Source of the DNA: Mesocentrotus franciscanus
Taxonomy: Eukaryota > Echinodermata > Echinoidea > Camarodonta > Strongylocentrotidae
Assembly (NCBI GenBank): GCA_037976565.1
Contig: CP137670.1
Coordinates: 15,773,216 to 15,837,215 of the forward strand
Direction: 5' to 3'
DNA length: 64,000 nt
The position numbers and the translations under genes were made by a program. Below the pieces are notes generated by a model. That model saw nothing but the letters and a program-made list of their open reading frames with translations, did not search any database and was not told the DNA's origin. Shown here one piece after another: positions 34,701 through 46,572 of this stretch. Position 1 is the stretch's first letter. Each line of letters begins with the position of its first letter.

Positions 34701-37192
34701 GAGGTGAAAAGGCGCGTATTAGGCCTTTTGAGACGTTTTTTCGTTTTTCACCCAAATGGCTATAATTTCCAAATTAAGAATGATAGCGCGTCCCGGTTGA
34801 TATCATGGTGTAAGGCACGTCGTCCTCAACACGTACATGTAATTGGTTCATCTGTCCAATTCGTAGTTTTCGAGTAAATGGCAATTTTATGTTTAGAGGT
34901 GAAAAGGCGCGTATTAGGCCTTTTGAGACGTTTTTTCGTTTTTCACCCAAATGGCTATAATTTCCAAATTAAGAATGATAGCGCGTCCCGGTTGATATCA
35001 TGGTGTAAGGCACGTCGTCCTCAACACGTACATGTAATTGGTTCATCTGTCCAATTCGTAGTTTTCGAGTAAATGGCAATTTTATGTTTAGAGGTGAAAA
35101 GGCGCGTATTAGGCCTTTTGAGACGTTTTTTCGTTTTTCACCCAAATGGCTATAATTTCCAAATTAAGAATGATAGCGCGTCCCGGTTGATATCATGGTG
35201 TAAGGCACGTCGTCCTCAACACGTACATGTAATTGGTTCATCTGTCCAATTCGTAGTTTTCGAGTAAATGGCAATTTTATGTTTAGAGGTGAAAAGGCGC
35301 GTATTAGGCCTTTTGAAAAGGTTTTTTCGTTTTTCACCCAAATGGCTATAATTTCCAAATTAAGAATGATAGCGCGTCCCGGTTGATATCATGGTGTAAG
35401 GCACGTCGTCCTCAACACGTACATGTAATTGGTTCATCTGTCCAATTCGTAGTTTTCGAGTAAATGGCAATTTTATGTTTAGAGGTGAAAAAGGCGCGTA
35501 TTAGGCCTTTTGAGACGTTTTTTCGTTTTTCACCCAAATGGCTATAATTTCCAAATTAAGAATGATAGCGCGTCCCGGTTGATATCATGGTGTAAGGCAC
35601 GTCGTCCTCAACACGTACATGTAATTGGTTCATCTGTCCAATTCGTAGTTTTCGAGTAAATGGCAATTTTATGTTTAGAGGTGAAAAGGCGCGTATTAGG
35701 CCTTTTGAGACGTTTTTTCGTTTTTCACCCAAATGGCTATAATTTCCAAATTAAGAATGATAGCGCGTCCCGGTTGATATCATGGTGTAAGGCACGTCGT
35801 CCTCAACACGTACATGTAATTGGTTCATCTGTCCAATTCGTAGTTTTCGAGTAAATGGCAATTTCATGTTTAGAGGTGAAAAGGCGCGTATTAGGCCTTT
35901 TGAGACGTTTTTTCGTTTTTCACCCAAATGGCTATAATTTCCAAATTAAGAATGATAGCGCGTCCCGGTTGATATCATGGTGTAAGGCACGTCGTCCTCA
36001 ACACGTACATGTAATTGGTTCATCTGTCCAATTCGTAGTTTTCGAGTAAATGGCAATTTTATGTTTAGAGGTGAAAAGGCGCGTATTAGGCCTTTTGAGA
36101 CGTTTTTTCGTTTTTCACCCAAATGGCTATAATTTCCAAATTAAGAATGATAGCGCGTCCCGGTTGATATCATGGTGTAAGGCACGTCGTCCTCAACACG
36201 TACATGTAATTGGTTCATCTGTCCAATTCGTAGTTTTCGAGTAAATGGCAATTTCATGTTTAGAGGTGAAAAGGCGCGTATTAGGCCTTTTGAGACGTTT
36301 TTTCGTTTTTCACCCAAATGGCTATAATTTCCAAATTAAGAATGATAGCGCGTCCCGGTTGATATCATGGTGTAAGGCACGTCGTCCTCAACACGTACAT
36401 GTAATTGGTTCATCTGTCCAATTCGTAGTTTTCGAGTAAATGGCAATTTCATGTTTAGAGGTGAAAAGGCGCGTATTAGGCCTTTTGAGACGTTTTTTCG
36501 TTTTTCACCCAAATGGCTATAATTTCCAAATTAAGAATGATAGCGCGTCCCGGTTGATATCATGGTGTAAGGCACGTCGTCCTCAACACGTACATGTAAT
36601 TGGTTCATCTGTCCAATTCGTAGTTTTCGAGTAAATGGCAATTTCATGTTTAGAGGTGAAAAGGCGCGTATTAGGCCTTTTGAGACGTTTTTTCGTTTTT
36701 CACCCAAATGGCTATAATTTCCAAATTAAGAATGATAGCGCGTCCCGGTTGATATCATGGTGTAAGGCACGTCGTCCTCAACACGTACATGTAATTGGTT
36801 CATCTGTCCAATTCGTAGTTTTCGAGTAAATGGCAATTTCATGTTTAGAGGTGAAAAGGCGCGTATTAGGCCTTTTGAGACGGTTTTTTCGTTTTTCACC
36901 CAAATGGCTATATTTCCAAATTAAGAATGATAGCGCGTCCCGGTTGATATCATGGTGTAAGGCACGTCGTCCTCAACACGTACATGTAATTGGTTCATCT
37001 GTCCACCTGTAGTTTTCGAGTAAATGGCAATTTTATGTTAAGAGGTGAAATAGGCGCGTATTAGGCCTTTTGAGACGCTTTTTTTCGTTTTTCACCCAAA
37101 TGGCTATTATAATTTCTAAAATAAGAATCATAGCGCGTCTCGGTTGATATCATGGTGTAAGGCACGTCGTTCAACACGTACATGTAATTGGT
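19706..37192 (+). repeat. Satellite DNA array, 195/196-bp monomers, about 90 copies
   Basis: Head-to-tail monomers share GGCGCGTATTAGG, CCCAAATGGCTATAA, GGTTGATATCATGGTG and TTTTCGAGTAAATGGC. The dominant type A (GTTTAGAGGTGAAAAGG, GAATGATAG, CCAATTCGTAG) has a period of exactly 195 bp. Type B (GTTAAGAGGTGAAATAGG, an extra T in the T run, GAATCATAG, CCAATTGTAG) has a period of 196 bp. The longest run of unbroken 195-bp spacing is 30391-33315, with 15 units nearly identical in sequence. The monomer is near nucleosome-repeat length, and such arrays are typical of centromeric or pericentromeric heterochromatin. A location at a centromere is not shown here. Confidence 0.97.
22620..25110 (+). repeat. 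Internal block of type B satellite monomers
   Basis: About 12 consecutive 196-bp monomers carry the GTTAAGAGGTGAAATAGG variant at 22799, 22995, 23191, 23387 and onward, flanked on both sides by type A. One unit near 24560 is a hybrid (GTTAAGAGGTGAAAAGG). Type B also occurs at both outer margins of the array (about 19890-20100 and 37038-37192). Confidence 0.9.
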
Positions 37193-37692
37193 NNNNNNNN
37201 NNNNNNNNNNNNNNNNNNNNNNNNNNNNNNNNNNNNNNNNNNNNNNNNNNNNNNNNNNNNNNNNNNNNNNNNNNNNNNNNNNNNNNNNNNNNNNNNNNNN
37301 NNNNNNNNNNNNNNNNNNNNNNNNNNNNNNNNNNNNNNNNNNNNNNNNNNNNNNNNNNNNNNNNNNNNNNNNNNNNNNNNNNNNNNNNNNNNNNNNNNNN
37401 NNNNNNNNNNNNNNNNNNNNNNNNNNNNNNNNNNNNNNNNNNNNNNNNNNNNNNNNNNNNNNNNNNNNNNNNNNNNNNNNNNNNNNNNNNNNNNNNNNNN
37501 NNNNNNNNNNNNNNNNNNNNNNNNNNNNNNNNNNNNNNNNNNNNNNNNNNNNNNNNNNNNNNNNNNNNNNNNNNNNNNNNNNNNNNNNNNNNNNNNNNNN
37601 NNNNNNNNNNNNNNNNNNNNNNNNNNNNNNNNNNNNNNNNNNNNNNNNNNNNNNNNNNNNNNNNNNNNNNNNNNNNNNNNNNNNNNNNNNNN
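37193..37692. other. Assembly gap of 500 N
   Basis: Exactly 500 undetermined bases follow a satellite monomer. Sequence after the gap is not satellite. A round 500 usually marks a gap of unknown size, so the array probably continues and is under-represented. Confidence 0.98.
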
Positions 37693-39920
37693 GTAGTATA
37701 TGAGCTCAGATGATGTGATTACTGTACCTGCATGGTCGTGATGATCAAGATGCGGTCGATCAATGTTTATGACTCAGGCTTCCCCTAAATTCAATTTCAC
37801 TATTACCAACATCAAGATTAACCTTGAAGGGTGTCAAAGAGAGAGTTGACAAGAGAAATTTAGACCAAAAAATTGAGAGTGAGAGAGATGGAGAGGGGAG
37901 GAAGAGAGGGGAGACTATGAGATGAACTTGAGGGATACAAAAATGGAAGAAGAAGAAAGAGGGAGAGATACACAGAGAGAAGACATGAAAGAGAAAGAGA
38001 AAGATGATGAGAAAGCTGAGGAACACAAATACACAAGCAATAAGGAGAAAGAGTGAAACTGGGATTGACAACCTCTCAAACAAGAAAATCTAGCACAAGT
38101 ATTATGGAAAGAGCAATTTTTCTTTGTGTGAACATTGCATATATAATGATGCATCATAAAGTGGAATGGAAGTTAAGTCATCATCATCTTGTAATTGATT
38201 AAGAATTAGGGTTGACACACCAATCATAGGACATGACATAGGCCTACATGTATTGTAGTACTGTACACAACCATACATTTATGTCTGAAAGTGGCTGCTT
38301 TATATTAAACCAGGACGCCTTTGGATGCCAAATTCTCCTAATGACAAAACAAATGGGAGATAATGGATGAGGAGATGGAAGAGAAGGGAAAGGAGAAGCA
38401 GTGAAGGAAAGAGAGAAGGAGAGATATCTTGAGAAAGAGAGAAAGAAACTAGTGCAAGGAGACAGTGAAAGGAAGAAAGTGAACAGAAAGGAAGAGAAGA
38501 GAGAGAGAGAGAGAAGTACTTGGTACCAGGTGAAGAATGTAGATAATTGGCTAAATGAGTTTCCGATTCAATTACCATGTGCCATCTTTAATAACATCTA
38601 CCTTCCAATTAATTGGACCCTGCCAACATAGGGTGTATCCCCTGTTCATTCAGCATAGTCTTTAAAAAAAAAAACACTCCTCCCTCCTATACACTGTGCA
38701 TATACAATGTACATTGTAATATAGGTATTAAAGTGCATATACATGGTATATAACAAGGTCTTTCAATATTCAAGTTACTCTAGTAGTTCATGGTTATATT
38801 ACCAACGGCAGTATATCCATTCCATAGGTAGTTGTAGGAATATGCCTTGTGTATATCTGTAGAGAATGTTGCTTTATTATAACATGTCAGAGTATTTTGC
38901 TTTGTACCAAACTATACATTTACAGTAAACAATTAAATTATTCATACATCTAGCCAATTTTATTTATTTTTTTATTTTTTTGTAACTCAAGAATGAACAG
39001 TTCTTGGTTGAATTAGGGGCTTTTGTTGAATACCTCTAGATGTAATCTATGGTCAAAATATAATTTGGGGGTCCTTCTAATCCATTTAAAATGCAAATTA
39101 ATTTCAAAATTTCAATTCAAATCTTATATAAAAAAAGGGTAATAAATCAAAGACTATCGATACCCATTACAGTGTACAAAATTTAGCTAAATCTATTGAG
39201 ATTCTAAGCACAAGTGTTATTTTCTCCATTAATCATAAGCAGGATTTCAAATGCTCACAAGGACCTACATTGAAGGCCTACACATATCACGAAGCATATA
39301 CAGCTCCACTTGATTTGTGTTTTGTACTACATGGGGTAGCCTGTAAACCTAAAGGTTATAGTACATTGAATATTTTGTTTTTAAACAATTCAATCCCTGC
39401 TGTATAGTTTATATATTGTGTTTGTACATGTATGTATACATTGTGTTGGCATGACTCAATTGAAAATATATCTAGCAATAATTAAAGCTGCACTCGTTTT
39501 GTGTTGTTTTGTACACAGTATACCATAGGCCTAGTATGTTTGATATTTTGTTTGTTAACAAGTCAACCTCTGCTATATAGTATATTGTACATAATATATA
39601 TACTCTGTATTGCATGACGGAATGGAAAAGACATCTAGCAGTAATTGATGCTCCTAATCACCCATAATTGTTTATCTATGGACACAAGACATATCAGCTT
39701 ATTTGCTAGCCTGTTCTGGTATAATGAGAGTGGACTGTAATAGGCACTTCCCATATGAGGGCATGGTATGTAGGGTGCCATGGGTTGTGTGTGTCATGGT
39801 CGGGTAGTAGTCTACAACATGCAGACACACTGGTGCTGGTGCTTGAGAGGATTTGCAAAGTTTCAAGGACTTCACAGTTTTCCTTGTCTTCTGATAATGT
39901 CCAATTGTCAGCATGACTTA
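37693..39920. other. AT-rich interval with GA-rich low-complexity patches
   Basis: Purine-rich tracts lie at about 37860-38080 and 38345-38520. They produce long but meaningless frames on the opposite strand. A partial relative of the 61826-62036 MITE starts near 38930, with the terminus CAATTAAATTATTCAT and a shared interior word GGTTGAATTAGGG. No gene is supported. Confidence 0.6.
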
Positions 39921-39927
39921 GTTCCAT

Positions 39928-40738
39928 CAGGAAGATGTGACAAATGGAGTGCCCGTCCTTTGAAGCCTTCCGTTGCACCGCGCGTCTTTTTTCCCCCTAC
40001 CGTAATCCCCTTAATCCCCAACTCAATGGTACAGTGCAGTGGTAGCACTGAAGTCCTCCCTTTCCACCCACAGCCCAGCCCAGCGAGCACGGCGGCTTAT
40101 GTGTCGCCGCCCGTACTGGAGTGAAAAGTGGTGATGAATTGACAACTTCTAACCCTCATTCAACAAATGCGCAAATATATAACACAATTTCATTTAGGTA
40201 CTTTGGGAGATAAACCTTGGACTACCTTCCTAGCTATGTACAATTTGCGGAAATTTGCGGAAAATGTCAATAATTAGCTGAGAAAATCATGATGATGAGA
40301 AACTTCCATTCACTCCAACTCACGATTTCCTTGGTCGATTTCGCTGGTTCGAACGGCTATGTCTTCAGTACAGTTTTCCGAGCACAGCAAAAGCATTTGA
40401 TAACCAATAGAAGGTTGCATTGTGCCATATGTTGTGGATTCTGTATTTTATATGTTATAGCTATATACATCTTCACTGAGTATGACGTCATTTTCGCGGT
40501 GCAACGCATGGCTTCTAAGCCTTTTTTACGACCGAGTGTTTACAGAACTTAGGGAAGCAGAAGGCGTTGCGTAACATTTCATTGCCAGAGGGGATCTGTG
40601 GTCTGATAAGGGCAGCTGTTGATGGATTTGATGGCTGGAGAGGGTTACATTTCTTGTTGTTAAGCCAAGTTAATCCTGAATATCTGTCCCTCGAGAAAAT
40701 CTTTCGAGACGGGCACTCCATTTGTTCTCATCTTCCTG
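39928..40738. mobile_element. DNA transposon remnant with 30-bp inverted termini
   Basis: The left end CAGGAAGATGTGACAAATGG (39928 onward) mirrors the right end ending in CATCTTCCTG (40738), over about 30 bp with a few mismatches. GTTCCAT occurs immediately outside both ends (39921-39927 and 40739-40745), a 7-bp target duplication. Termini starting CAGG resemble hAT, but hAT normally duplicates 8 bp. No transposase was recognised in the 811 bp. Confidence 0.75.
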
Positions 40739-41037
40739 GTTCCATTGTTATGCCTGTAGCTAGGCCAAAATGGCTGAGCATGTATGTATGTGTAGCAGCT
40801 ACATTGTTGTTCATCCCTCCCTCTCACAAGAGGTCGAGATGAACATGTTCATCATTTGTTCAATCATGGACCTACTACAAATGGTTCAATCAGGTTTGTG
40901 GGTTCGGAGATGGCCGAAAGCGGCCAATCTGAGCCAGGGGATTCCGTGATCAGTGAGGGAAAGACCACAGTGCCACAGCTTCTTGGATTGAGACTCTTGG
41001 GAGTTTCTTTTCTTGCCAGAGTTTTTAGTGATGTTAA

Positions 41038-41385
41038 AGCCCTCTAAAGTGTTGGGAGCCCCAAATTGGCCAAAAATGTGATGGCACAATTTCACTTAAA
41101 TTGTACCATAATGTGAAAAGGATGTCATTTAAAACACACTTCTGCAAAGATTTCAAAAATGTGTTTGGAGACAAATATTGATAAAAGAATACACAATTTG
41201 GGTTTTCTGTTGTACGCAGAAAACCTAAATGTTGTATTCTTTCATCAATATTCGACTTCAAACACATTTGTTTTGAAAATCCTTGCAGAAATGTGTCCTA
41301 AATGACATCCTCTTTCACATTATAATGCAATTTAAGTGAAATTTTGCCATTAATTTTTTGGGGCTCCCAACACTTTAGAGGGACT
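41038..41385. mobile_element. Foldback MITE, family F, copy 1
   Basis: A 348-bp near-perfect palindrome with arms of about 165 bp. AGCCCTCTAAAGTGTTGGGA at the left is mirrored by CCCAACACTTTAGAGGGACT at the right. TTAA precedes it (41034-41037). The expected right TTAA reads TTCT, so it has mutated or the end shifted. Confidence 0.85.
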
Positions 41386-42001
41386 TTCTTCAGAATCTGT
41401 GCAGCTACATACATGTACACGTAGTAGGGTATATTACGTCAAGTGATGTGAGGGGACATCCTGTCATAAGATGTAGACATTATATAATACAATGTCCGTT
41501 AGAATTCTGTCTCATTACGGCCGGAACACATATAAACTGATTACTATTTGCATGTTGGTGTTAAAATAAATTCCCTTTCTAAGAAGTAATCATCAATCTC
41601 CATTCTAAAATTGTAAAAAGATCTAGACAGGTCTGAAAGTTTGTTTGCATATCAAATGTAAGATATTAAACATGAAAAGAGAAACTATATAAATATATGC
41701 TGACATACATGTAGCTCTAATTTTCTTGTGTCAACGTAAATGTCAAAAAAGGCCTGTCAACATAAGGGCTGATAAGGATGGCCCTACTTATTCATATATT
41801 TCAATCATTAATGTATTTTTATCAGATTTCTTTTTTTACTTTTCCACAGCTAATTCTTCCTCTGCTCTCCAGAGTTTTTTCTCTGTCATTAAATCATATG
41901 TGCAAAAGTATTAAAAATTAAAAATGAAATTTTATTAATTTAACCATCAAAACATATTTGCATTAAGTTGCAAACTTTAACATCCTGTTATTCTCTTAGT
42001 A
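41386..42001. other. Unassigned AT-rich interval
   Basis: No gene, RNA or terminal repeat could be supported. Confidence 0.4.
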
Positions 42002-42005
42002 TTAA

Positions 42006-42573
42006 AGCCCAAGTCCACTCCGATTTTCAAAAATTATAACATGTTGTAAATAAATCAAAGGTTAAAACTGCCAAATATCACGGGCGTACTTCAATCAGGT
42101 GATTTTTAAGAGCGATTTTTGTTTCGGGTATTTCGAGCAAAACATTTATATTGCTGTACGGATGTGACGTATGCTCCTCACAACGAAAGTGCCAGCGGTA
42201 TACATTCTGACAATAGGCTATTTTCTGTAATGTAACCAAATTTAATGCATACGTCTTTGTGAATTGCCTCTATACAAACTATTTCATTCACCTGATAAGA
42301 ATAATAGTGTTTCATTATTCTTATCAGGTGAATGAAATAGTTTGTATCGAGGCACTTCACAAAGACGTATGCATTAAATTTGGTTACATTACGAATCTGT
42401 GTTGTGAGGACCCTACGTCACAACCGACTCGCTCATCAACTTGTTTTTTGCTCATTAAAAAAAATTATTAAAAATAAATCTGAGCGCCATTTTCCAAAAC
42501 CAAGTTATATTTGGGCTTTTTAGATTTTTGTCTATCTAATCAGCTCAACTTTTCAGTGGAGTGGACTTGTACT
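42006..42573. mobile_element. TTAA-flanked foldback MITE, family B
   Basis: A 568-bp element. The left end AGCCCAAGTCCACTCC mirrors the right end GGAGTGGACTTGTACT, with TTAA at 42002-42005 and 42574-42577. The core is a hairpin with arms of about 80 bp (42227-42305 and 42314-42393) around an 8-base loop. Weaker complementarity (TCCTCACAAC / GTTGTGAGGA) extends outside it. Confidence 0.85.
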
Positions 42574-42861
42574 TTAAAGGCACAGGTGTATTCAATTAAT
42601 AAGTACATTGTATTTACATGTATGTGCTTTGTTAGCTGAGAGATGTTTGGGTGGATTAGAATTCAATCAGGACATTGTTATAATTGTGCCTGTAGCTAGT
42701 CACAGCCATCTGACAGTGACTGGTAGCTAGGAACCGTGCCATATGCCTAATTGAAGACAGAGTAGTATTATTAATTCTGGCATGAAATTATAATGTGTAT
42801 ATTGTCTGTTTGAAGCCAGATGGACATTAATTACCCATATGCTTTTACACAGAGTTAAAAT

Positions 42862-43062
42862 ATCAAGTTGAGTTCTGGTCATTGCATTAAGAAAGAAATG
42901 GTGTGGAATCGATAAGAAAAGGTTGATCATGTTGCGTATAAGTATTGGTGTGTACTGCAAGGTTCTGGCGTCATCAAAATGATAAGAAATTCAGCCCAGT
43001 CTTGGTAAAGTTACAAGCACTAGTATACAGAAAGCTGTATATGGGACTACACGAACATGTGG
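42862..43062 (+). mobile_element. MITE family C, fragment
   Basis: It shares GTGTACTGCAAGGTTCTGG, TCATCAAAATGATAAGAAAT and GTTACAAGCACT with the copies at 46267-46568 (same orientation) and 44396-44789 (opposite). The left end is degenerate and the right end is lost. Confidence 0.75.
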
Positions 43063-44395
43063 CATAAAAATCCATCCCGATTTTTATTCTGTTACATGCC
43101 ATATTTAGAATCTTAAGGCATTTGAAGAGCCATGCTTTTCAGGGAACAATTTTGATCTGATGTTCTTCCACACTTGCATAATAACAACGATAACGCTCAC
43201 AAATTATTTGTTACCTCTTCCCAGAACTCAACCTTCTCTTTCTCTTCAGGCTCTGAAGAGATAATAAGATCTTTTCTTCCCATTTCACATCCAATTACAT
43301 GACTGTAAATTACAATGGATATCTGTGGCAAAACGAGTCAATCTTTTATACTTTAATATAAACTCTCAAGACCAATATAGTAAGGAAGTTGTACTGTGTA
43401 CAATACTATTTTAGGAGCATATTATGTGCATGCAAAATGATGATCAAAACCATAGTATGCATGAACAGGATGGATCTCAATTGCAATTTGGAGACTGCAA
43501 TAAGGAGACAGACTTCAATAAAATGATGATGACTTGAGCAATGTAGCAGACAAACGTTCAATATCTACAGGACAGGAAGGTCAACTATCAATTATGTCAA
43601 TTGCTTCAAATAAAGCTAGCATTACATGTAGGTAATGGATTGCACAGGTATTCCATTTGCACTTTGAATTTCACTTGCATGTAGGAAAGAATTAATTGTC
43701 AAGGAACCTCATTTTGAAACCAGAATTTTACAGGTTTAGGTGCATGTACATGTACTTCTGAGTAATAGTATATGGCATACAACAAAAATATGGGTAATCA
43801 GTACCAAAATACTTGTACTTCATACTTAAGGTGTCTTTTCTTATGTACAATTTGAAAGGACTAACCTCCCAAAAAAACATTTTGGGGCAATTCTGTAATG
43901 GTTGGGTTATACATAATGGAGTACTCCACCAGAAATGATAGATGATATTGTGCAAGGTGACACATAGTGGTGGTATTTGGCAACTATGCAGTTGAGTATA
44001 ATAGAATGGTTACATTTCATCCATCCAATGTGTCCCTAGACTCATAAAACTGTCAAAAAAGTTTGGAGCCCACTCATTTTCCCACAGCACTCTTATTGAG
44101 CTCTCTATGGATAGTGGCAAGTTCTTAAAGGGGGCATTTCAACATTTCAAACCTCCCAAAAATGAATAAATAAATAAATAAGCACATAAATATTTTTTTT
44201 ATAATAATGATAAATGAATGAATCAATGAATCAATGAATCAATCTATTAATATATCAACCAATCCATCTACATTGGTGTATCTATTTATATATATATATA
44301 TATATCTATACTGGTATATCCACCAGGGCTAGATACTGACATGCACCCAGGACACATGGGCATCGAAAATCTCAGTCCAGACACTCAAACTTTAA
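43063..44395. other. AT-rich interval with microsatellites
   Basis: AATAAATA, AATGAATC and TA simple repeats lie at about 44160-44310. I see no gene. Confidence 0.5.
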
Positions 44396-44789
44396 AGGTA
44401 AAGACCAGTTTTAGAAACACCCCTCTCTCAAAAAAAATGAAATGGAAGCTCTCATTACCAATCATGTGAAAGAATATGTTTTGACTAATACGTGACGATA
44501 CAAATTTTGCCGGGAAGTCGGAAACCGCCTATGAATTGATATATTTGGTAAATTATTATATCTATTGGGACCAAATAGATATCGCGCACGTGGTCGCGTA
44601 GTCCCATATACATCTTTCTGTGTACAGTGCTTGTAACTTTACCAAGACTGAGCCAAATTTCTTATCATTTTGATGATTCCAGAACCTTGCAGTACACACC
44701 AATACTTATGCGCTAGATGATGAACCTTTTCTGATCGATTCCACGTTTCTTTCACAATGCAATCGCATGACCAGAATTGGTCTTTCTCT
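44396..44789 (-). mobile_element. TTAA-flanked MITE, family C, long copy
   Basis: A 394-bp element flanked by TTAA at 44392-44395 and 44790-44793. The ends AGGTAAAGACCAGTTTT and CCAGAATTGGTCTTTCTCT are inverted repeats with some mismatches. It is the reverse complement of the 46267-46568 copy over their shared part, but about 90 bp longer. Confidence 0.8.
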
Positions 44790-45049
44790 TTAAGATTTTT
44801 TACATACATGTAGGGCTCATGCATCTAGATTTTAAAAATTGAAATCCGGACCCCCTTCCAAAAAGGTTAGTGTGGACTGTGGAGCTTTGCATACATACAT
44901 AAATGAATGCATGAATAAATGAATCAATAAATAGATAAATAAATTAAAAGGAAGAAAGAAAAAAGGAAAGAAAGACACAATACATGTATAAGAATGAACA
45001 AATATACAATTATACATGTATATCATCTACTTGTATGAATACATACATT

Positions 45050-45125
45050 TTTCAATAGTACATGTGCATTAGCGGATCCAAGGGGGTACAGGGGGCATGT
45101 GCCCCCGGCCCAAAACTTGGGGGGA
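45050..45125. repeat. Fragment of a G-rich transposon terminus
   Basis: AGCGGATCCAAGGGGG with the palindrome GGGGGCATGTGCCCCC resembles the ends of the small MITE at 16246-16388 in style. No partner end was identified nearby. Confidence 0.35.
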
Positions 45126-45179
45126 AATATAGATATACATGCAGATGTACAAACAGTGGCAGTTTGATTTATATCTCGA

Positions 45180-46020
45180 ACTCGAACAGAGAGTAATATA
45201 AGGAAAGATAGAGAGAAAATGATAGAATGATAAAAAACTAAGAATAACATAAGAGAAGGTGATAGAACTTAGAAGGAAGAAACGAAGAATAACATAAGGA
45301 AAGACAGAAAGAGAAAGTGATAGAATGATAATAACAAAAAATAAAATAAGATAAGGGGATAGAAGGAAGAAACAAAGAAAAACATAGGGAAAGACAGAGA
45401 GAGAAGGGGATAGAAGGAAGAAACAAAGAATAACATAAGAAAAGACACAAAGAGGTAATAATAGAATGATAAAAACAAAGAATAACATAAGGAATAGTAG
45501 GAAGAAAATGATAGAACGATAAAAAATAGAATAATAAATTACATAAGAAAAGGTAATAGAAAGAAGAAACAAAGAATAGCATAAGGAAAGATAGAAAGAA
45601 AAAATGATAGAATAATAACAAACAATAAGATAAGAGATGATAGAAAGAAAAAAAAGAATAACATAAGGAAAGACAGAAAGAGAAAATGATAAAGAATAGA
45701 TAATGGAAAGATAGAAGAGAAGATGAAAGATGGAAAAATAAAGAATAACATAAGAAAAAACAGAAAGAGAAAAGATAGAAAGAAAACAAAGAATAACATG
45801 ACGAAAAAAAAGGATAGAATAATATACGAAGAATAACATAAGAAGTGAAAGAAGGAAAAACAGAAACTAACATAAGGAAAGACAGAAAGAGAAAATAATA
45901 AATAATAGAAAATTCAAAGATAGAAAAGAAGATGACAGATTGAAAAACAAAGAATAACATAAGAAAAACAGAAAAAGAAAATGATAGAATGATACAAAAT
46001 AACAAAATAACAAAATATAG
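45180..46020 (+). repeat. Purine-rich tandem repeat, about 50-60 bp per unit
   Basis: AAGAATAACATAAGGAAAGA, CAGAAAGAGAAAATGATAGA and ATGATAAAAA recur about 13 times with heavy indels. The opposite strand shows frames of 256 and 299 codons made only of F, L, S, Y, I and V; these follow from the repeat and are not genes. Confidence 0.85.
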
Positions 46021-46051
46021 CAGAAGATGAGGCAATCTATTTGGTTTTAAA

Positions 46052-46241
46052 TTCCGCGCGAAACATTTGACCCGCTGACCATTGCTACCCCAGCAACAGG
46101 AGCGGTCTAGCTCGTTCGCGCTATACCATAGCAACAAGAGCGGTCTAGCTCGTGAGTGTGAACATAAACGAAGCGTACCTCTGGAGCGATCAATGGATCG
46201 ATCTAGCCTAGATCGGTTTGGGAAGTGAGTGAGAACGGGGT
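46052..46241 (-). mobile_element. Partial copy of the ACCCCGTTCTC MITE (family G)
   Basis: It ends at 46241 with GTGAGTGAGAACGGGGT, the terminus of the element at 51226-51676. Its interior (ATTCCGCGCGAAA, ACCCGCTGACC, AGCGGTCTAGC) matches that element's reverse complement. The other end is missing. Confidence 0.7.
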
Positions 46242-46266
46242 CTTAGTTTAATTTTTCAGCTTTTAA

Positions 46267-46568
46267 AGGTATAGACCAGTCCTGTGTACTGCAAGGTTCT
46301 GGAATCATCAAAATGATAAGAAATTTGGCCCAGTCTTGATAGTTACAAGCACTGTTCACAGAAAGATGTACCCGTATATGGGACTATGCGATATCTATCC
46401 AGTCCGGATCGATATGATAATTTACCAAATATATCAATTAGTAGGTGGTTTCCCGGCAAAATTTGTATCATCACGTATTAGTCAAAACATATTCTTTCAC
46501 ATGATTGGTAATAAGAGCTTCCATTTCATTTTTTGAGAGGGGGGCATTTCCAAAACTGGTCTATACCT
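46267..46568 (+). mobile_element. TTAA-flanked MITE, family C, 302-bp copy
   Basis: The termini AGGTATAGACCAGT and ACTGGTCTATACCT are perfect inverted repeats, with TTAA outside both (46263-46266 and 46569-46572). It has no coding capacity. This is the best-preserved copy of its family in the window. Confidence 0.9.
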
Positions 46569-46572
46569 TTAA

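Noticed and set aside
19706..37012. Dozens of identical 64-codon frames as a tandem gene family
   Set aside because: The frames follow from the 195-bp satellite period. Variants mostly change residues, and type B monomers break the frame.
16850..37192. CRISPR array
   Set aside because: Units are contiguous 195-bp monomers without unique spacers, in an animal-type genome.
37144..37713. 189-codon frame spanning unknown residues
   Set aside because: It runs through the 500-N assembly gap and has no coding meaning.
37760..38578. Leucine/serine-rich frames on the - strand
   Set aside because: They mirror GA-rich low-complexity tracts on the + strand and show no domain or conserved pattern.
45069..46137. 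Open frames of 256 and 299 codons on the - strand
   Set aside because: They consist only of F, L, S, Y, I and V and arise from a purine-rich tandem repeat on the other strand. There is no start context or domain.
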